In this document: in pieces, positions 1 to 12,624 of the stretch
Position numbering within the stretch: the stretch's first letter is position 1
Layout: the number at the start of each line of letters is the position of its first letter
NCBI RefSeq assembly: GCF_031755915.1
Contig: NC_083390.1
Span: 20,879,501-20,943,500, forward strand
DNA length: 64,000 bases
Source of the DNA: Ziziphus jujuba
Taxonomy: Eukaryota; Streptophyta; Magnoliopsida; Rosales; Rhamnaceae
Reading direction: 5' to 3'
The notes under the pieces: model-generated
What the model saw: the letters and a program-made list of their open reading frames with translations, nothing else
Database searches by the model: none
What the model was told of the DNA's origin: nothing
Program-made: the position numbers and the translations under genes

Positions 1-256
1 ACACTTATGTATTTGTATTGCACTGGATTACTGTATTTTTATTTTGGAGTGCTGAAATTTGTGGAACCAGTTCGTCGTACTGTGGGAGGAATAAGGGAAC
101 AATTATAGAAGTGTGTTTTCAGTGCAGGAAATTTTGTGGTAAGTCCATCCCTTAGGGGAGGTTCTGCCGGATCTTCCACAGAAGGGTCCGGTAGGGTTTC
201 CCTGGGATCAGGGCTTGTCTAGGGTTCCGGTGGGAAACTTTGGACGGGTCCTGACA
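1..256 (+). mobile_element. 3' tail of a long LTR (same family as 1482-4480)
   Basis: The last ~250 bases match the end of the two complete LTRs in this window, including the run from 'cagtgcagg' to the terminal 'ggacgggtcctgaca'. The element begins outside the window. It ends at 256, inside the 3' flank of the MULE transposase relic. The expected 5-bp target duplication on this side would be 'ttgca' at 257-261, but its partner is not visible. The type is inferred: LTRs of about 3 kb beginning TGTAACACC are typical of plant Ty3/gypsy chromoviruses of the Tekay/Del kind. Confidence 0.8.
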
Positions 257-348
257 TTGCATTCCTGACTACATTTCATACACACGCATACCACATAACG
301 TGGCCTCATTGTCTGAATATAGCATCATGCGATTGATGGGAGTTCGTT

Positions 349-3300
349 TCAGTGGTGCTGTTGGTTGTTAGTGCTATCAAGAGGTACGGCGGCGGAGCAT
401 GATCGGCTGGTGTGACCAACCTGTTTGCACCTCCCGCATCTATATTGATGACGCTCCTCTCCTTGAGATTGAATCCTCTTCTTTCTCGGTCTTCCTGACT
501 GTTTGCCAATTTGAGGTGGAAGTACAACCTGGTTTATGACATCATCTGGAGCATGCCACTGACATTTATCTCCAAGTGGATATATGGTTTCCGAATATGC
601 ATAGCGGAGTGAGTCAACTGAGTAATGCGTCGAGCAAAGGAAATATGGAGAAATATGTCGATGCTTACATGCTGCAATTGCATGGACACAAGGAAATCCA
701 TCAATGTCAAATTCCTTGCATGAGCACGTCTTATTTTCTAAGTTAACAACTCCAACGAACATGCCATGGCCAACAACTTGAAACTCATATAAGTTCATTG
801 GCATAACACGTAAGCCTCTGCCAATATTTGAGCGGTCCTGCATGATTTTTTCCAACCAATTAGTAACAGGAGTTTGTATTGCAGCAGCGTTAGTTCGACG
901 TTCATACCACCACCTTTGCAAGACATCACGAATGTGATCTAGTAATGGCAAAACAGGTTTATCCCTAGCATCAATAAGCACAGAGTTCATGCTTTCTGCA
1001 ATGTTAGTTGTCATTATGTTGTATCTATTGCCCGGAAAATGTGATCTAGCCCATTTTGAAGGACTTGCATCCTTGAGATATTGTACAGCTTCAATACTAA
1101 CCCCTTCTAAAAGCTGCATGGCCTTATCAAAATCCTCAACAATATATGCTCTAGCTGCATCATTAAAAGTTGATATAATCGCGTTGACATTACCTTTAAA
1201 CTTCTTAGCACGTAAATTTGTACCAAGATGATATGTGCAGTGGCCATGGTGATTATTAGGGAAAACTGTACGTATTGCTTTTGCAATGCTCTTGTGTCTA
1301 TCCGATATAAAAGCTATATTCGGATCATCCCCAAATGCTTCTTTAAAGCTCTCAAAAACCATGTGTAAGCCGCATCCGTCTCCCCAGGGCCTATTCCATA
1401 AGCAAGTGGATAAATTTGATTGTTCTCATCCAAACATGATGCAATATATAACAAACCTCTATATCTATTCTTCAGTGTAGTTGTAACACCCCGTCCCAAA
1501 TCGCACCGGAATCCGTGCACATTGACCGAGGTTGACTGTTGACCGTTGACCAAAGGGGTCAAAAGTTGACTTTTTGACTCGGTGGGAATTTCGAGTTGAC
1601 TAGGGTACCGTGGCGAAGTGCACGATGCCACGAGTTCGTAGACTGGTAGCACGTCGAAAATGGAGCTACGGTTTGAAAGTTATGGACGAAACAAGTTGCG
1701 GTCCAAACTGTCCAAGGGGTGCCGGAGTTGACTTTTTGTTTATGGGGAATTGAGCTTTGACTCATGCATGGTTGTGAAGTGCTTGTCGATACGAGTTCAC
1801 AGACTAGCGGCACGCTCAAAACGGACATCCGGTTAAAAAGTTATGGACGTTTGAAGTTTACCGGATACCGTATTATTTTAATGTTTTTTTTTTTGGTCGG
1901 TGAACAGTGAAATGCCACGTGTCAGCTTCTGAGTGGTCCACGTGGCATGAACAGTGTCATGCAGGGTTTTAATTTTGAAAAACTCTCGGGGAAGAGAGAG
2001 AAAGAGAGAGAAGAGAGAGAGGAGAGAGAAAGAGAGAGAGAGAGCCACCGCCGACCACCGGATTTTGCCACTGTTCCGGCCGAGTTACTGTACACGCGCC
2101 GGACAGAAAGCTTGCCCACCTCATTTCCGGCAAAACCTCCAAATTTCACGGCGAACGGCCGCCGGACGCGCCCGGATCGGACGTCCGAAGTTTGGCGGCG
2201 ATTTTTCCCCTCCACCGCCGGCCACCGCGAATCGGCACTGTTCCGGCCATTTTCCGGCCACACGCGCCTGACAGCCTTGATCCTCTCCTCAAGTCCGGCC
2301 TACCCACCAAAAATCACGGCCATCGGACCACCGACGCACCGGGATCGGAGCGTTTTCCGGCGAGGGGTCGAAAATCTTCAAACGGTGATTTCTCCGCCGT
2401 CCGACCTCCGTTTTGCTCACCGTCGGTCCCGTTGGATTGCTCTCCTCACGATCTACAAATCTGCAAAATTTCACAGCAAACGGCCACCGTCGGAAAACAC
2501 TGTTCCGGTGACGGTTGCCGGTGACGTGGCGGCCCGCCGGAAGTTACTGTTCCGGCGAGTACCCGAAAATTCCGGCCAGCTCCAGTCCGCAGTGTTCGAC
2601 CTCCTGAACCCAAATCCGACTTCCGTTTCCGCCAATTCGCGACGGTTTGGGAGAATTGCGGAGCCGAAACGCGAAAAGCTTTCCGGCGAGATTCCGACCC
2701 CATCGGGTACGATCATCGGAAAGTAAGACCGAATCCGTGATCCTCATCACGAGAGCTTCAATTCGGTATATAACTCGTAACCCTTAGATGTCGCTTGGTG
2801 TTCGCTCCCCGGGTATCCATTTGGGAATTACCCGAATAAAATATTAATATTTTTGGTTTGTGCACTGTGGTTGTTTAGGTGCACGCGCGAGTAGTGGAGT
2901 GGATCCCGAGGAGGATCTTAGTTGATTTGCGCTCTCCAGGTGAGTGACCCACCTTCAAAAATTATTTTGGGCAATTAATTAAATTTAATTGGTATTTAAT
3001 TTAGTATTTAAATTATGCTCATGTGGTGTGGTTTAATTATGGTTTTAATGCGGTTTAATTTAATTTATTTGTTATGCATGAGCAAGGTATGTTTCGGTAT
3101 TAATTTTACGTGGTTTCAAATGTGATTTCTCGGGCATAATTGGGTTAAATATTTTATGAAAATATTTGGTTAAATTTTATAAATTATGCCCGCGGTATTT
3201 TTATGGTTGCATCTCGTATTTCGAGGAAAATTGTGGTTTGTTGGTTATCAATGTTTCGTACCGGGTCGTTGAATAAAAATATGTGGGATGGTGATTTGTG

Positions 3301-5988
3301 AAAATTTGGTATACTTCCCACGGTGGTTTTTGGAAAAACGGTACGGTTGGTTGTTTATGTTTATTTTTAGACGCACTCATACAGTATTGGTGTTCTGGTG
3401 TATGGTGTATGGACACGTGGTTTAGCACGCGGTTATTATATGGTTTAGCGTGCGGTTATTACTTCACCCGTGAGTTGCCATTGGACCGTGGGCAGGCAAG
3501 GTTATTGTTGCGCACAGCCGCCCCCCTCCTTGGCCGGGTGATGGTTTTTAGCAGTCGGTACTGTCGGGACGCCGAAGTGACCACTGCAGGTTTCTCTCTT
3601 TAACCTCCCGCCAGTCGGTGCTCGGGACGCTGGGTATCGGAGGGCATCACCGGTATATGGTGTGGTGCGTCAGGTGTAATTGTCGGTGTAATTGCAAATA
3701 ATGGTTTAAACCCCAAAGGTGTTCAAAATTTATTTATTATAATTTATTATATTTTTATTATATATTTGGGGTATGTATTTATTTAATCGTTGTTGTTAAA
3801 TTATTTAATCCCTTGGTTTTTGGGAGGTATGCACATTGGGTTTTGCGAAAAGGTTTTAAAAAGGGAACATTTCAAACGGAGCGATTGGTGAGAGTTTTGA
3901 GGGAAATCATTATTTTCCAAAGGTTATTATTAATTATTATTAATTGTTGGTATTTGTTCCACTCCTTAACTGTTATTATTTTATTATTATTATTAAAAGG
4001 TGTTCAGTAGTTCGGGTTACTCACGGAGATGATTAGCATCTCACACTCTTAAATTCCGTTCCCTTAGGTGCAAGTGGTGGTAGACGTTCTTCCGGAGCGA
4101 ACCAAGTTTTCCGCTGCTGTTGTGTTTCGAGAAGTTTCTTTGTACTCTTTCATTTCAGTGTATTATTTCTTTTCAGCCTTGTTGTATTTCTGTTGTTTAG
4201 CACTTCTTAAGGCTCTGTATACTATTGGAATACTTCTGTTTTATTTATGCACTGGACTGTTGTTGCTTTGAGACGTGCTGGAATTTGTGGAATCAGTTTG
4301 TAGTTTGTGGGAGGAATAAGGGGATGTTTTTAGAAGTGTGTTTTCAGTGCAGGTAATTTGTGGTAAGTAAATCCCTTAGGGGAGGCTCTGTCGGATTTTC
4401 CTTTGGAGGATCCGGTAGGGTTTCCCTGGGATCAGGGCTGTCTAGGGTTCCGGGGAAGGAATTCTGGACGGGTCCTGACAGTAGTTCCATCGACAGCTAC
4501 GACTCTCCGCATATGCTGGAACCCTCTAATGCTAGCTCCAAGTGCCATGAAAAAATATAGAAATCTGTTTTGATCATCAGTTTCAATTCGAGTAAACGTG
4601 CCCGGATTTTTGCTCTTCAAAACGTGACTCCATAAAGGAAGTTTTGCATATGAATCTTCTGGCGTGCCCCACAAACCCGATAGTGCAACTTCCTTAGCGG
4701 CTCATGCTTTGTTGTAGCTTATGTTTACTCCGTAATTAGAGCGAATGTCATGCACGATATCTCGAGGTTTGTATTGCCTTGAAATCCCATCAAACATTGG
4801 TTGGATGATGTCTCCGATAACTGAACTTGTTGCTTGACGATGATCCCTTTTCATGATATTTAAAGAGCAAATATGCTCATCTTTGAAGACCCTAATCATG
4901 AAGGCCTCTGTATTATCACCATGTAGTTTGGTAGCACGCATTCGCCACAAGCAATTGTCGTTTGCACATACAACCTCATATCGGACTCTATCCGACTTCT
5001 TGACCTTGAATTCAAAGTTTCTCCTTAGTGCATAAAGACTAATCTTCTTCTGTAGCACATTCTTACTCGCAAAGATTTGGTTGATTCGAATGATTTCATG
5101 GGCATTGACGGATGAGAAGCGATGGTTGACCCTACGTTCAGCCATGGTTGCCGTCGAATCCTGTCGAAGGTCCAAATGGTTTTCGGTACAAGGAGAGGCA
5201 AGCACATCATCATTCACATTATCAATTGGAGTACTACCATAAGGAGACTCACCATGTGGACTATCACCAGCGGAAAGTCCCGAATGTTGGGTATGTAAAA
5301 TGTCTCGTAACCCATCTTCACTACGATCAGTGTTGACCTCAACCTCAAATTGTTCATCTTGATCATAATCATGTCCACGATATTTATTCAAATCATTAAT
5401 TTCGAAGTGCTCGTTATCATGATCATGTTCCGCAGATTGCACATTGTTTTCACACATTTGATTTTCAGAGAATCCAGGTTGAGTTTCCGGCACATGAATT
5501 TCGGTCGCTGGGGACTACATGTCGGCATCAGAGGTACAAGTAGCTATCTCGGGAACTGCAGATAGTGGGGCAATAGTCGTAAATCCAGAACTTGTAGGTA
5601 TCCTATTCACCACACATCCAGCACTATCAATACTTTTTGGAACCCTGGATAACACATCAACAATAAGTGGAGATCTGTCTTGAGGTCTGTGTGAACTATA
5701 CTCTTCTATAAAACTTTGTAGGTCTTCATCATTTTCCACAACGTACGGCTCACATGACAAACACACATGGTATATGAACTTGAAGATTAATTGATGTTGT
5801 GTAGAATCTAAGTTGAGAGCGTTGTAGACAACATCTTCAAGTTCGGCCAACGTACAATTCCTTTTGATACGTATAATCTTCGTTCTTTGACGTTGGTATC
5901 TCCAGGTACCTTCAGAACATACACTCCATGTTCCATCGTAGAACAGTAAAACTGAAATTTGTGACATTGAGCACAAATAGTTTACCAA
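349..5988 (-). pseudogene. Mutator-like (mudrA/MULE) transposase, broken, copy 1
   Basis: Reads from 5988 down to 349. It would cut and paste a Mutator-type DNA transposon in the nucleus. Parts in order: an N-terminal plant MULE region (5988-5515); a MuDR DNA-binding region around 5100-4850 (IFASKN...LYALRRNFEF, then VRYEVVC, C..W); the MULE catalytic core with its first Asp in VVAVDGTT (4491-4489), the second in FISDRHKS (about 1320-1300) and the Glu in NIAESMNSV; a SWIM zinc finger (CSCKEF..FPCVHAIAAC); and a C-terminal CCHC knuckle (CGRCKQVGHTSRSC). Lesions: in-frame stops near 5515 and at 4704-4702 (TGA where Trp is likely), a 2999-bp LTR inserted two codons after the first catalytic Asp, and a 1-base loss in an A run at 1354-1358 (five A here, six in copy 2), which shifts frame. 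It cannot make an active enzyme. A second copy lies at 41979-43815. Confidence 0.93.
1482..4480 (+). mobile_element. Solo LTR, 2999 bp, inserted in the MULE transposase
   Basis: Starts TGTAACACCCCGTCCC and ends GGACGGGTCCTGACA. It is flanked by a perfect 5-bp duplication, GTAGT, at 1477-1481 and 4481-4485. There is no internal gag-pol and no second LTR, so this is a solo LTR left by recombination. MULE copy 2 shows the empty site near 43135-43150 with a single GTAGT. Inside are a GA-rich tract (about 1987-2043), a GC-rich island (about 2050-2730), an AT-rich middle, and the segment 'gagatgattagcatctca' near 4025, shared with 56968-60206. Open frames in the GC island show no known domain. Assignment to Ty3/gypsy Tekay/Del is from LTR size and terminus only. 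Confidence 0.92.
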
Positions 5989-6978
5989 TTCAAAACATAC
6001 TAAGTATCTACTTCTGCAATCGTAGAATCTTTGCTGGAAGGTTTAACTATAATCCTGAAGCAAAAGTAATGAAAAAATACAAATACATTTTTAGTAAATG
6101 AGTACATAAAATAAGCCAAACAATTATGTTATTAACGCCTACTGGAATAGCATTTTAAATACAAATACAAATGCATTTTCAGTAAATGAGTAAAGATAAA
6201 ATAGGAATGCATTTTATGTAAATGAGTACAAATGCTGATTAAGGGAAAAATGTTGCCATATATGTACACATTTTTATATTTATAACACACCCTGTGAAAT
6301 CTGATAGAAGGTACTAGCTGCTGGATAGAGAAGACAAACGAGTTTTGAGGACCCTACAATGAGAACATGTTTCTTGGTACTAAAGTGCTACTAAAAAAGG
6401 AACCCTATTACCTAGCTTCGTAATCTTATACAATCTGAGATCTAATTACTTGAAGATGACTGGCTTTTTTAAATTTAGTATTTGTAATATTTAACATAAA
6501 TATATCGTTTTCATGTAGGTATATGAAATTGACTGATATGAAAATTGTAAAAGAAAGGAAACAAATATGTTAACAGTCTTTCCTGAAACAAAAATATGAA
6601 ATCCAAAAAAAAAAAAGGAAAAAAAGTCATGGTTTGCAAGCCCCAATAATGAAAATTACACTCATTAAATTTAAATGAAATTTTGTGTTCCAAAATCCAA
6701 GTCCAATTGAGTCATCCAAAATCTTGACTGGAAACCAATGATCTTATCTTTCCTATAACCCTGAGGTGTTCCTTGTCAATTTGTAAATTGTCCCGCTTCA
6801 CTCCTCCCAAATTCATTGTGAATTTACTACACTTTAAGCCAGAAGTACTTGTCAACTCATAAATCACACTCTCTGTCTAATAATTTCTCTCTGCAACTTT
6901 ATTCTCCCATCTAGAACAACAACAAAAAATAATAATAATAATAATAATACACGGTTTCGGTGAATAATCCTTTTTGTG
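5989..6978. other. AT-rich stretch with no recognised gene
   Basis: It holds the 5' flank of the MULE transposase, short A-runs (about 6605) and an AAT microsatellite just before the satellite (about 6928-6948). Two slightly different copies of a phrase like 'aaatacaaatgcattttcagtaaatgag' occur near 6080-6230. No ORF here resembles a known protein. Confidence 0.6.
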
Positions 6979-9105
6979 GAAATTACCAACAGTTTCATCG
7001 GTAATTTCCCGAAGGTGTACAGTACGACATATTTTGCCAATTATTTTTACCCCACAAGCCCCCTAAGGTGTGTTGAATGAAAAAACATGCAAAAAATGGA
7101 TTCTATAATTGTACTAAGGAGAGAAAATCAAAAAATTTCATAAAAGTGTATCCAAGTTTGCAAAACATTTGTACACAAATTTGTACACTGTTCCCCCTCG
7201 GTAAATCACCGACGAAACTGTCGGGAAACTACAAATGCCCGCTGGAAAAATTACCGACAGTTTAGTCGGTAATTTCCCGATGGTGTACAGTACGTATCTT
7301 TTGCCAATTTTTTTTACCCCACAAGCCCCTTAAGGTGTGTTGAATGAAAAAACATGCAAAAAATGGATTCTATAATTGTACTAAGGAGAGAAAATCAAAA
7401 AATTTCATAAAAGTGTATCCAAGTTTGTAAAAAATTTGTACACAAATTTGTACACTGTTCCCCCTCGGTAAATCACCGACAAAACTGTCGGGAAACTACA
7501 ACTGCCCTCTGGAAAATTTACCGACAGTTTAGTCGGTAATTTCCCGATGGTGTACAGTACGTATCTTTTGCCAATTTTTTTTACCCCACAAGCCCCTTAA
7601 GGTGTGTTGAATGAAAAAATATGCAAAACATGGATTCTATAATTGTACTAAGGAGAGAAAATCAAAAAATTTCATAAAAGTGTATCAAAGTTTGTAAAAA
7701 ATAAGTACTTTGTTCACCCTCGGGAAATTACAGACAAAACTGTCGGGAAACTACAAATGCCCTCTGGAAAAATTACCGACAGTTTCGTCGGTAATTTCCC
7801 GAGGGTGTACAGTACGGCATATTTTGCCAATATTTTTTACCCCACAAGCCCCCTAAGGTGTGTTGAATGAAAAAACATGCAAAACATGGATTCTATAATT
7901 GTACTAAGGAGGGAAAATGAAAACATTTCATAAAAGTGTATCAAAGTTTGCAAAAAATATGTATATTGTTCACCATCGGGAAATGACCGACGAAAATGTC
8001 GGGAAACTACAAATGCCCTATGGAAAACTTACCGACAGTTTAGTCGCTAATTTCCCGAGGGTGTACAGTACGCATATTTTGCCATTTTTTTTACCCCACA
8101 AGCCCCTTAAGGTGTGTTGAATGAAAAAACATGCAAAATATGGATTCTATAATTGTACTAAGGAGAGAAAATCAAAAAATTTCATAAAAGTGTATGAAAG
8201 TTTGCAAAAAATATGTACACTGTTCACCCTCGGGAAATCACCGACGAAACTGTTGGGAAACTACAAATGCCCTCTGGAAAAATTACCGACAGTTTAGTCG
8301 GTAATTTCCCGAGGGTGTACAGTACGTATCTTTTGCCAATTTGTTTTACCCCACAAGCCCCTTAAGGTGTGTTGAATGAAGAAACATGCAAAACATGGAT
8401 TCTATAATTGTACTAAGGAGAGAAAATAAAAAAATTTCATAAAAGTGTATCAAAGTTTGCAAAAAATAAGTATACTGTTCACCCTCGGGAAATCACCGAC
8501 GAAACGGTCGGGAAACTACAAATGCCCTCTGGAAAAATTACCGACAGTTTCGTCGGTAATTTCCCAAGGGTGTACAGTACGGCATATTTTGCCAATATTT
8601 TTTACCCCACAAGCCCCCTAAGGTGTGTTGAATGAAAAAACATGCAAAACATGGATTCTATAATTGTACTAAGGAGGGAAAATGAAAAAATATCATAAAA
8701 GTGTATCAAAGTTTGCAAAAATATATGTATATTGTTCACCATCGGGAAATTACCGACGAAAATGTCGGGAAACTTCAAATGCCCTCTGGAAAACTTACCG
8801 ACAGTTTCGTCGCTAATTTCCCGAGGGTGTACAGTACGCATATTTTGCCATTTTTTTTTACCCCACAAGCCCCCTAAGGTGTGTTGAATGAAAAAACATG
8901 CAAAACATGGATTCTATAATTGTACTAAGGAGAGAAAATCAAAAAATTTCATAAAAGTTTATCAAAAGTTTGCAAAAAATTGATGACTGTTCACCCTCGG
9001 GTAATTACCGATGAAACTGTCGAGAAACTACAAATGCCCTCCGGAAAAATTACCGACAGTTTCGTCGGTAATTTCCCGAAGGTGTACAGTTCGTATCTTT
9101 TGCCA
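6979..9105. repeat. Hairpin-rich satellite, about 8.4 units of 254-267 bp
   Basis: The landmark 'ccccacaag' recurs at 7050, 7317, 7584, 7840, 8094, 8349, 8605 and 8861, giving periods of 267, 267, 256, 254, 255, 256 and 256. The first two full units are longer because 'tttgtacacaaatttgtacac' replaces a shorter spacer. Each unit carries two near-complementary segments, 'ccgacgaaactgtcgg' and 'ccgacagtttcgtcgg', about 30 bases apart, and each segment is itself a small palindrome (for example TTACCGAC-agtttc-GTCGGTAA near 9050). The short ORFs are by-products of the repeat. The motif recalls subterminal repeats of plant CACTA-type transposons (general knowledge), but no CACTA terminus or transposase is seen. 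Confidence 0.93.
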
Positions 9106-10828
9106 ATTTTTATTTTATTATTTATTTATTTATTTATTTTTTTTTGTGGTACAAAGTTTTGACTTAAGGAGTCCTATTATTCGATCCTTTCCAATGCAGA
9201 AGGTACATATCCATGTTCATTCGGCGAATTTTCACTTATCTGGTTAACTGGACAACAAATTTTCACCAGAACTGAATTGGGAATAAATAAATAAATAAAT
9301 AAATTATGGGTTTGAAATTTGAAACCCAGTTGCTTGAGGGAAAAAAAAAAAAAAAAAAGAAAGTTTTGTGGTCTTTTGGAGATGGTCCAGGCGAAAAACC
9401 TTTGCTCCTTTTCTTTATTCATTATTAAGTGGAGCTGTCAACAATGACCTTACATGTAAATTGGTAGGAAAATAATGATCACTGAGACCATTTCCATATG
9501 AATTATAGTAAATGTTATTTTTTTAATACAATATTGACTAATTAAATTCTTATTCTTAGGCTAATATATTTGACTTTATCTATCACCTATACGTAAAATA
9601 TATTTTAGGAAATTTTTTTCGTAAAATCAATTAACAAAATTAATATGAAGTATATTGTATTTATTTTTTGGCTTACTTATTAACCCATTTATGTTTACTA
9701 TTGGGAGTTCATGATTTCAAAACATTAAGATGGAAAAAATTTATTATAAATGATAAAAAAAATTATGTAAAGAAGTAGCATAAAGCCAAATTATGTATAT
9801 ATATCCACATACCAGGTAATCGTTAACTCCGATCTGCAGAAACGTACAATTTAATTACATACTTTTGAAGTGTATGGGCTCCACAATGAATATTTTCAGA
9901 TGATGCAGGGAGAGTGAACTGAACTGAAGAGATTTTGGGATTTTCTGCAATGTTCGTCAATGCAAAGAAAGAAGGCTGAAAGGTACACAACCAACAAAAG
10001 AGAAAGAGAGAGGAAGACACAGTATACATTTAATGTGGTAGCAGGACAGAAGTTAATGGGGTAGATAGAAATGAGGGATGGTCAAAAAAGTTGTTTTAAT
10101 ATTATCACCTGTATTCGAGACAATCAATGAGAAAACTGTTATTTTTACTTGACACTTTCATAGGTATCCATGTATTTAAATAGTTTACAAAAGCCAGACA
10201 ATTAATTCCCTCCTAACAAGTATCATTTGGACATACTACCATGGAGCCATTCATGTAAAAGTGATTGATACCATCCATTTAAATTATCATCCTTCCTTAC
10301 ACATCATATTGACACGAGAATCAAGTACAAAAACTAAAAACAAAATCTGAATATGGAAGAAATTGGATCCTTTCACAAATATGGAAGTTTCCTTTTTTTT
10401 TTTTTTCTTTTTTGTTTATTACATTTTGGTATCTTTTTTTCTACGAAAATCCAGCTGAACACAACTATATAATTCCTATGTTCCAAGATTATGTATAAGA
10501 TTCAAAACATATTGGATACAAAGTCCTACAAGGTAGCAGACACGGCAAGACTTTGCTGGCATACCGCATGCTGAACCAGAATCCTGATATCCCAAACAAA
10601 AATATATAAAAGAAAGAAAAAATTTGTGAAAAATTAAGTGAAAATTCAAACTCCAATGCCTGTTATCAACTGGCCCAGTGTGAAGGATTCTTTTCACATA
10701 TACCAGGTTAGGCCATCTGCCTCTGTGCTAATAAGCCTTTGCAATTCAAATTTTTTTATGATGCTGAAGAATGATGCCTAAAATTCACACAGCAGCATGC
10801 ATCTCTAGCCGTCTTCGTGCTAAGATTT
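9106..10828. other. AT-rich spacer, no confirmed gene
   Basis: It contains ATTT/AAAT microsatellites (9110-9140, 9283-9305) and a poly-A run (about 9341-9358). One minus-strand stretch (9944-9823) follows a good acceptor-like sequence and stays open for about 40 codons (ISSVQFTLPASSENIHC...). I do not recognise it, and it may be chance or another captured exon. Confidence 0.5.
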
Positions 10829-12109
10829 TCAAATTTGTTCAGAATGCTTTGAAGCAACCTGTGTGTCCACCGTTCTTGTGTCATGCTTTCTCTTGCTTCG
10901 TCTCTTTGATCTAGATGTGCGGGTCTTTGTAGGATGCTTTACAGCATGCTCTTGGATGCCCAACACTACATTTTCATTGGTAGGGAGTTTAGGAGGGGCA
11001 TCAGGCCATGGTGTGCGTTTTGATGGTACATTGACATCCAGAGGAGGATCAATTATCCATCTGTAAAGAGACCACACTAATGTCAAATGCATGTGCATAG
11101 GAAGAGATTCTGCTAAATGAATTTTAATTAAATAGGCAATTGACTGTCATGATTTTTGTGTGTCAATGATATATATTGAAATTTAGATGGCTTGATGAGG
11201 GGTGGGGGGAAAAAAGCATTTCCATATGACAAAATTATTGACTAAAGGTAAAGATTTGCTGAACCAAAGTAAAATAAAAAGAAGCATGCTACATAAAATC
11301 ATAGTACAATTATATAAGTCAATTGTTTAAAGGATTGTAGTCAAATTGCAAGTAAGAAAGCCCTTGGGAATGAGGTCAAAGGACTGAACAGAAATACATT
11401 GAAATGCCACACCAATACCACTTGACCACTTGAAACAATGCAATGACATTCACTTGAAAAGAGAAGTTGAGCATCATTGTCACATTCACAGGTAGGTTAC
11501 TAATTTTAAGTTCTACCCATGTGTGATATTCAAAATCACAATTTCACGGCCACAATTTTATGCTTTGAAAATAAATTAGAGATGCATAGTACTTAGAATT
11601 TGAAGGATATAACAGCAGACAGTTTAACATGACAAGATTATTACAAAACATTTCTACCAATTGTATATGATCATTGGCACTGTTGACTCCATCTATGCTT
11701 CAAATTTTTTAAACAGCCATGACAGCTTTCAGAATGCAAAAACCATATGCACTATAAAATGGAAAATGGATTGGAGACACAATAGGAAAGAAGATATGGT
11801 ACCTGTAGGGCCAAACCATAACCGCCATTCACATCTTGCTCGAAATAAAGTAACTGGAAAATAAAGCAATTAGATTATAAATTTAATGTCACACCAGCAA
11901 CACAAAAGAAAATGCAGATGTAGAGAGAGAGAGAGAGAGAGAGTTCATAGTCATCAAACATGGTATATAAACAATTTAAATGCAAAAATATGAAATATAC
12001 ATACCTTAAATTTGCTTTGTGCATTTGCAGTAACTCTTACTACAATACCACACTCGGCTTGTTGCTCGTTGATCGTAACACCAAAGAAATGAGCATTTTG
12101 CTTATCCAC
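10829..12109 (-). pseudogene. Unidentified exon-like segments (gene fragment)
   Basis: Three minus-strand segments have splice-like borders and protein-like sequence. One is 12109-12005, acceptor TTGCAG and donor GTATGT, 35 codons including HFFGVTINEQQAECGIVV. One is 11853-11803, acceptor TTTCCAG and donor GTACCA, 17 codons including YFEQDVNGGYGLALQ. The last is 11060-10829, acceptor TTTACAG, including RWIIDPPLDVNVPSKRTPW and a basic run SKRRSKRKH, ending at a stop. The first two join in phase. The third needs a two-base carry-over that the second cannot supply without a stop, so an exon is missing or the fragment is dead. I do not recognise the family. The segments lie between the satellite and a PPR fragment, upstream of the MULE transposase and on its strand, which would fit capture by the MULE. 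Confidence 0.4.
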
Positions 12110-12191
12110 CTGCAACAAAACAAAATCAACCAAACGGAAAATTCCAGAAAGAATGAAAGTCCATGATAACAAACATGAAAGCACCTTTCCA

Positions 12192-12290
12192 CTAACTGAT
12201 GACAGAATGGAATGTATCCCTACTTGGCTGTACTCCATCCAGCATCATATCATCATACATATCTCTCAGCAAGAAATGCCTCCCACGACC
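12192..12290 (-). pseudogene. PPR protein exon fragment
   Basis: The minus frame reads LLRDMYDDMMLDGVQPSRD then TFHSVIS and a TAG stop. The pattern 'M..DGVQPSRDTFHSVI' is a typical pentatricopeptide repeat (35-residue helix pair) and resembles plant mitochondrial PPR proteins of the At4g35850 kind; that comparison is from memory. After the stop comes WKG and a possible GT donor. Upstream the frame runs into a poly-T tract and is not PPR-like, so only one repeat survives. Intact PPR proteins bind organelle RNA; this fragment cannot. Confidence 0.6.
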
Positions 12291-12624
12291 GTTATTTAAA
12301 AAAAAAAAAAACCAGAACACAACTTTCACAATTTCTCTTTCACAATTTCTCCCCAAAAAAAAAAAAATTCCCAACACCACTAACAGAAAATCAAAATTAG
12401 AGCTGTTGCCTACCTGTTGCTTCTGCTACTGCTCCTAGGGCTCTCTAAAATCCTGCAGTTTTCTCTCTGAGTCGCCTCTTCACCATCTCCTTCAAAATGC
12501 GCAGTCTCCACGCTTACAATCCGGCCGATTCATGAAAGGAAACAGAGGTCTCCTAAGGTCTGGTTATGGATAAAGAGATGGAGGGGAAAAGTTGAAGAAA
12601 GGAAAGAAAAAAACATATAAAAAA

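Noticed and set aside
1947..2726. 259-codon plus frame in the LTR
   Set aside because: GC-rich, Arg/Pro/Ser-biased and without a domain. The same region in the other LTR copies does not keep the frame.
6979..9105. CRISPR-like appearance (regularly spaced palindromic repeats)
   Set aside because: Units are ~256 bases and similar throughout, with no unique spacers, and the genome is a plant's; this is a satellite.
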